Assembly (NCBI RefSeq): GCF_004363175.1
Contig: NZ_SNYR01000001.1
Coordinates: forward strand, 868,001-932,000
Length of the DNA: 64,000 bases
Reading direction: 5' to 3'
Source of the DNA: Maritalea mobilis
Lineage (GTDB): Bacteria > Pseudomonadota > Alphaproteobacteria > Rhizobiales > Devosiaceae
Shown piece by piece: positions 60,422 to 64,000 of this stretch. The notes below the pieces were generated by a model that worked only from the letters and a program-made list of their open reading frames with translations, ran no database searches and was not told the DNA's origin. Within the stretch, counting starts at the first letter, position 1. Each line of letters opens with the position of its first letter. The translations under genes were made by a program, and so were the position numbers.

Positions 60422-61381
60422 ATGGCAACATCGCGTTCGCATGCGGAATATGTCCGTTCAATTGTCGAAAAAGATCATAACGCCACACAATCCAGCTTGG
60501 CTGCGTCTTGGCGTCGGTCCATGCTGCATTATGGCCTAACGCCAGAACAAAGATTGCGTGCCGAGCAAGTCTCCAGCACCCAATTGGGCGAAGCCCTTGG
60601 TCAGCTCGATTTTCTGATGCATGTGGCCCGTCCCACCCTTGAAAAGCTGTTTCAAACCGTCAGCCAATCAGGCTGCTGCGTTGTCTTGTCCGATATGGAT
60701 GGGGTCATCCTCAACGCCCACTCCCAAGCTGGCGACGATATGATGTTCAACCAATGGGGTCTCACCAAAGGCGCTATTTGGAGCGAAGCCAACCAAGGCA
60801 CCAACGGCATCGGCACCTGCGCGGCTGAGCAACGCCCGGTGGTCATCCACCGCGACCAGCATTTCAAAAGCCAAAACACCATGATGAGCTGCATGGGTGC
60901 ACCTGTCTTCGATAATGAAGGCAAAATGATCGCGGTGCTCGACATTTCAAGCTGCCGCAACGACATGACCAGCGGCATCGCACATGTGTTTGGCAAAGTG
61001 GTGGCCGACACGGCTCAACGCATCGAGCAAGACTATTTCCGCGCTACCTATAAGGACGCCCGCGTCATCATCGCCCCAACCGAAGATTTGTCTGCCACAG
61101 CGCTGTTTGCGGTCGATCAGGATGATCTCGTTATCGGCGCAAACCGCCACGCCCGCCGCGCCTTCGGCGTTGATCAGGCCATGCTGGCCGACCCAACACC
61201 CATCAGCGACATTGTGCACACCAGCGACGCCCGCACCAATCTGCAAAGCGCCGAAAAGTCAGAATTCCGCCGCGCCCTCGCCCGCACCAAAGGCAATGTC
61301 TCCCTCGCCGCCAAAGACCTAGGCATCAGCCGCGCCACCATGTACCGCCGCATGCAGAAGCTTGGGCTGACGAGTAATTAG
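60422..61381 (+). CDS. AcoR-like GAF/Fis regulator lacking the AAA+ domain
   Basis: A 319-residue protein. The N-terminal part has SLAASWRRSMLHYGLTPEQ and a GAF domain with SEANQGTNGIGTCAAEQRPVVIHRDQHF and APVFDNEGKMIAVLDISS, as in AcoR acetoin/alcohol activators. Next comes a PAS-like stretch and a C-terminal Fis-type helix-turn-helix (RRALARTKGNVSLAAKDLGISRATMYRRMQKLG). The central sigma-54-activating AAA+ domain of AcoR (about 240 residues) is absent, with no gap or frameshift visible. It therefore cannot activate sigma-54 RNA polymerase in the usual way. GGGAGG precedes the ATG at 60422. Confidence 0.88.
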   Translation: MATSRSHAEYVRSIVEKDHNATQSSLAASWRRSMLHYGLTPEQRLRAEQVSSTQLGEALGQLDFLMHVARPTLEKLFQTVSQSGCCVVLSDMDGVILNAHSQAGDDMMFNQWGLTKGAIWSEANQGTNGIGTCAAEQRPVVIHRDQHFKSQNTMMSCMGAPVFDNEGKMIAVLDISSCRNDMTSGIAHVFGKVVADTAQRIEQDYFRATYKDARVIIAPTEDLSATALFAVDQDDLVIGANRHARRAFGVDQAMLADPTPISDIVHTSDARTNLQSAEKSEFRRALARTKGNVSLAAKDLGISRATMYRRMQKLGLTSN

Positions 61382-61584
61382 GTGGCACTCGGATGTTCGC
61401 CAGTGAGCCAATACTTCCAGCATTGTTAAATGTGTCATGTGTCCAATTCGGCTGAAAGGTCAAAATTGCGCAACATGTAAAGATAGAACTAACCGCCACC
61501 CCCAACTTGCATTTCGGCCACACTGAAAGCGGATTGATTAGAGAATACATATTCAATGGAAATAGATCATTTGGTAGGAGCCCC

Positions 61585-62343
61585 GTGAAAAATTTGATAA
61601 CGTTTTTGGATACCCCTGCGAACTCTCACGCAAAAGAATCTATCTTAATGCACAGGCTATTCTTGGACGTCAAAACGAGCGCGGCGAGACACGGTTACTA
61701 CCTAAACACGTACTTTGATACAGTGGATCATGACGGCTTTGATGTCATATTCGACGATCAGGATAACCTGATAAAAACGCAGCTAAAGTCCGTCCGCTCA
61801 GATGCCAAAACGCGACAATGGAAAATCAGAAAGAGTGTGATGAGACCGGCACTAGAGGTTGCCGAGGACCTAGGTTTTGAGTTTTCTCCCGAAGGAGTTG
61901 GTGTAGGTGGCGGCGCATTGCTCATGAGATATGGAGAAGAGAACAATGAAATTGTGGCGCAATACTATTATACCGATGCCTATATAATGTCAGCCTTCCA
62001 ATGCAATTTAATCCAATACAATCACAGCGCTAGCAAAAAGGCTATACAATCATGTCTCACGAAATTGCATCAAGACTCTGGATCGGGAATGCTAACGGTT
62101 CCAAAGCCAGCCTTTTTGAAGGTCAAGGATACGGACAGTCTCCTAGCACTCATGCAATTGCATGGGCCAATCAGTTCTTCTTGGTCGGAAAATCTCGTTG
62201 CACTCAGTTCTTATATAAATGGTCACAGAAAGCTGGATGACCTACCTTCTCCTCCGACGAAATTGAGAGAGCACATTTGGAATGAAATCGTAATGTTAAT
62301 CGATCAACGAAAATTGACCCACGGTGCGTTTGATCAGGATTAG
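61585..62343 (+). CDS. Orphan AT-rich protein with possible PD-(D/E)XK-like motif
   Basis: A 252-residue soluble protein I do not recognise. Near the N-terminus a stretch reads GYYLNTYFDTVDHDGFDVIFDDQDNLIKTQLKSV when split at motifs: an aspartate (GFD), then QLK after two strands. That D...(E/Q)xK spacing resembles nuclease-fold DUF4365-type domains. The rest has no motif I can name. Start GTG at 61585 with GGAG 5 bp upstream; the longer TTG frame lacks support. The gene is AT-richer than its neighbours and has no operon partner, which suggests acquisition. Nuclease activity is only a hypothesis. Confidence 0.7.
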   Translation: MKNLITFLDTPANSHAKESILMHRLFLDVKTSAARHGYYLNTYFDTVDHDGFDVIFDDQDNLIKTQLKSVRSDAKTRQWKIRKSVMRPALEVAEDLGFEFSPEGVGVGGGALLMRYGEENNEIVAQYYYTDAYIMSAFQCNLIQYNHSASKKAIQSCLTKLHQDSGSGMLTVPKPAFLKVKDTDSLLALMQLHGPISSSWSENLVALSSYINGHRKLDDLPSPPTKLREHIWNEIVMLIDQRKLTHGAFDQD

Positions 62344-62523
62344 AAATTGGAAACGCTAACAGTCTTTGTTGAGAATGTAGTCCTTGATTTGAGCGATTGA
62401 AATGGACGCTTTTGTCTGGCAGCAGCATTAGATCGCATATCAATCAACCTCTATCCAACTGCAACGACAGTCCCATTTGAAGGAACATTCACAAACCACA
62501 TCAACGCCCTTTCTGATGCAATA

Positions 62524-62591
62524 TGTCTCAACTCTGCACCAAAAACTGCTTTTCCACACACCGAGTCTCAAATCTGAGACAGTTTGAGACA
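62524..62591. repeat. Cluster of TGAGAC/GTCTCA inverted repeats
   Basis: Four copies of the hexamer in 68 bp: TGTCTCAA (62524), GTCTCA (62565), TGAGAC (62575) and TTTGAGACA (62583). GTCTCA-AATC-TGAGAC and GTCTCAAA...TTTGAGAC each form a stem, and the two compete. The cluster lies in the otherwise empty spacer 62344-62597 between convergent genes. Confidence 0.55.
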
Positions 62592-62597
62592 TAAATC

Positions 62598-63053
62598 TCA
62601 CTCCACGCCAATCTGCAGTTCAATATCGTTTGTGTCAGCTTCCGGCCCATCCCAACGATGATAAACTTCGCGGCAATCATCGATCATGGTGAGGCCATTT
62701 TGTTTGATATAGCCCATCATCGGGTCATACCCCTTCGCGGCCAAATCTTTAATCGGCCCCGCATAATGGCTGGTCACTGCCGAAATCTGTTCATAGGCAT
62801 GAATGGTCAGATCACCTTCATAGGCTTCCGCATTGGCAATCGGCAATGCAATGGTCAGGGTAAAAGGTATGCTCATATCTTGAGACATATTTGTATATTG
62901 AAACACGGTCGGCCCAACCACTTGCAGTCCAAACCGTGCCACCGCATCCGCGATCAACGCATTTGCCTGTTCCGCTTTTTCCGGAATGGTTGAAATGGTC
63001 GCCTCATTCACCACGCAAATGGCTTTAAACGCCTCAATCTTTTGCACCTTCAT
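62598..63053 (-). CDS. GyrI-like small-molecule-binding domain protein
   Basis: A 151-residue stand-alone effector-binding (GyrI/SOUL-like) domain without a DNA-binding part: MKVQKIEAFKAICVVNEATISTIP opens the fold, HAYEQISAVTSHYAGPIKDLAAKGYDPMMGYIKQNG is the central helix, and CREVYHRWDGPEADTNDIELQIGV closes it. Homologous domains bind drugs in MerR/AraC regulators or inhibit gyrase. The ATG at 63053 follows AGGAGCGG; the frame extends to 63212. Confidence 0.82.
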   Translation of the reverse strand: MKVQKIEAFKAICVVNEATISTIPEKAEQANALIADAVARFGLQVVGPTVFQYTNMSQDMSIPFTLTIALPIANAEAYEGDLTIHAYEQISAVTSHYAGPIKDLAAKGYDPMMGYIKQNGLTMIDDCREVYHRWDGPEADTNDIELQIGVE

Positions 63054-63163
63054 GCCGCCGCTCCTGTTCAATGCAAAATGGCCATATCCATTGCGATTGC
63101 CCGCAACTTCGATTACCACTTTATTGAACTCAACCCTGCCCACAAGCCAATTCAGGTCTTTCC

Positions 63164-63628
63164 ATGCCGCAGCTCTCCATTCGCCCCGCCATTCGTGACG
63201 ATATTGCAACAATTTTGGCCCTCTCCATCGGCGGCAACGCCCCCGGCCGAGCCATTATTGATGATGCGGATGACGCACAGAATGATGAATATCAGCGCGC
63301 TTTCGACCTGATAGAGCAAGACCCGAACAATCTGTTTTTCATCGCAGAATTGGCGGGTGAAAAAGTGGGCTGCATGCAAATCAATTTGTTGCAAGGCTTG
63401 GCCGGCCGCGGTCGCAAACGTGCCCAATTGGAAGGCGTGCACATTCGCGCAGATCATCGCGGCAAAGGCTTGGGCGGTGAAATGATTGAGTGGGCCATTG
63501 CCTTCGCCAAATCAAAAGGCGCTGGCATGGTGCAACTCACCTCGTCAAAAAATCGACCAGATGCCCACCGTTTTTATGAACGCTTGGGCTTTGATCGCTC
63601 GCATGAAGGTTTTAAATTGTCGCTCTGA
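63164..63628 (+). CDS. GNAT family N-acetyltransferase
   Basis: A 154-residue acetyltransferase. VHIRADHRGKGLGGEMIEWAIAFAKSKGAGM is the acetyl-CoA-binding helix region and NRPDAHRFYERLGFDRSH the typical end. Substrate unknown. Divergent from the GyrI-like gene and 28 bp ahead of the glutathione S-transferase gene, perhaps one transcript. Confidence 0.9.
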   Translation: MPQLSIRPAIRDDIATILALSIGGNAPGRAIIDDADDAQNDEYQRAFDLIEQDPNNLFFIAELAGEKVGCMQINLLQGLAGRGRKRAQLEGVHIRADHRGKGLGGEMIEWAIAFAKSKGAGMVQLTSSKNRPDAHRFYERLGFDRSHEGFKLSL

Positions 63629-63656
63629 TTGCGCTTTATTTTAAAGGATTGTGTTG

Positions 63657-64000
63657 ATGAAACTTTTGGTCTCCCACGCTTCACCCTATGCCCGCAAATG
63701 CCGCGTCACCGCGCTTGAAAAGGGCATCACGAACCTTGAAGAAGTGCATGTTAGCCCGCTAGATGAGCCGGAAAAATTGAACCATCTCAATCCACTAGGC
63801 AAAATTCCCTGCTTGATCTATGGCGAAAACAAAACCTTGTTCGACAGCCCGGTGATCTGCGCTTATTTCGATGAAATGGGCGAAGGCCCACGCCTCATGC
63901 CTAAAGAAGGCGAAGCCCATTGGGCCATGCGCCGCCATGAAGCATTGTTCGATGGGCTGCTGGACAGTGCGTTGGGCATCGTTGTGGATTTGCGCAAACC
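63657..64000 (+). CDS. Glutathione S-transferase family protein (3' end cut by window)
   Basis: The first 114 residues of a GST: MKLLVSHASPYARKCRVTAL opens the thioredoxin-like N-domain with the SPYARK active-site loop, NPLGKIPCLI is the glutathione-binding cis-proline segment and LFDSPVICAYFDE follows. GST enzymes conjugate glutathione to electrophiles. AGGA lies about 9 bp before the ATG. It is cut by the right edge. Confidence 0.93.
   Translation, partial: MKLLVSHASPYARKCRVTALEKGITNLEEVHVSPLDEPEKLNHLNPLGKIPCLIYGENKTLFDSPVICAYFDEMGEGPRLMPKEGEAHWAMRRHEALFDGLLDSALGIVVDLRK

Noticed and set aside
1-64000. CRISPR arrays, insertion sequences, prophage, rRNA operons
   Set aside because: No regularly spaced repeats, transposase or phage proteins, or rRNA sequence were seen. 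The only repeats are short palindromes.

Overview
The window comes from an alphaproteobacterium, most probably a member of the Hyphomicrobiales (Rhizobiales). Evidence: the rpoD - dnaG - (insert) - GatB/YqeY - carA neighbourhood, a soluble NAD-dependent formate dehydrogenase of the FdsGBA type, a BP26-like SIMPL protein, ETF:ubiquinone oxidoreductase, and many GntR, TetR and ArsR regulators. Base composition is moderate, and two AT-richer genes (10061-10903 and 61585-62343) stand out. I cannot name the genus. No CRISPR array, transposase, phage gene or rRNA is visible; there is one tRNA (anticodon CAT). The genes look chromosomal and densely packed, with several tail-to-tail and start-stop overlaps.

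Left part (1-22.8 kb): a nitroreductase and a carboxymuconolactone-decarboxylase-like protein flank an FCD-GntR regulator and share a TATTGTC-A-GACAATA palindrome. The formate dehydrogenase operon fdsG-fdsB-fdsA-fdhD follows on the minus strand, without an fdsD gene. Then come a MATE exporter, an AT-rich DUF2927 protein, ETF-QO, a D-arginine-dehydrogenase-like flavoenzyme with RidA, a gamma-glutamyltransferase-like protein and a divergent FadR-type regulator with a PdhR-type operator, then a D-lyxose isomerase. After these sits a methionine degradation module, mdeR-mdeA-mdeB: Lrp regulator, methionine gamma-lyase with every diagnostic residue in place, and an AceE-like 2-oxoacid decarboxylase.

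Middle (22.8-44.2 kb): a copper chaperone behind a CueR-type operator, an AraC regulator, small VOC, DUF1801, GNAT and YdeI genes, an exporter, the tRNA, an SqrR/BigR-like thiol sensor next to a cytochrome c, SIMPL, then an operon of a RimB-RimK fusion, an ankyrin lipoprotein and a TauE exporter. A SufR-like Fe-S regulator lies divergent to two tandem MFS genes. After that come HlyU, an MBL hydrolase, HxlR, a TetR/NmrA pair around a 25-bp palindrome, a sterol-desaturase-family protein, and an overlapping TetR-DUF6151-DUF6958 operon.

Right part (44.2-64 kb): the rpoD/dnaG/YqeY/carA housekeeping block, a remnant of an acyltransferase, a zinc metallopeptidase, two Tat-exported metallo-phosphoesterase or hydrolase proteins, an endonuclease/exonuclease/phosphatase-fold protein, an aldehyde dehydrogenase with its DUF779 partner beside an AcoR-like regulator that lacks the AAA+ domain, an orphan AT-rich protein with a possible PD-(D/E)XK-like motif, and a truncated glutathione S-transferase at the edge.

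Dispersed palindromes with a constant CTTGA loop and co-varying stems occur between genes at 2.1, 9.7-9.8 and 17.1-17.4 kb. Several gene starts were moved to internal ATG, GTG or TTG codons where a ribosome binding site supports this. The strongest leads are the regulator-operator pairs (GntR, FadR, SqrR-like, SufR-like, TetR), the mdeRAB module, the RimB-RimK fusion and the orphan 61.6-kb gene. No single locus is clearly a new defence or mobile system.
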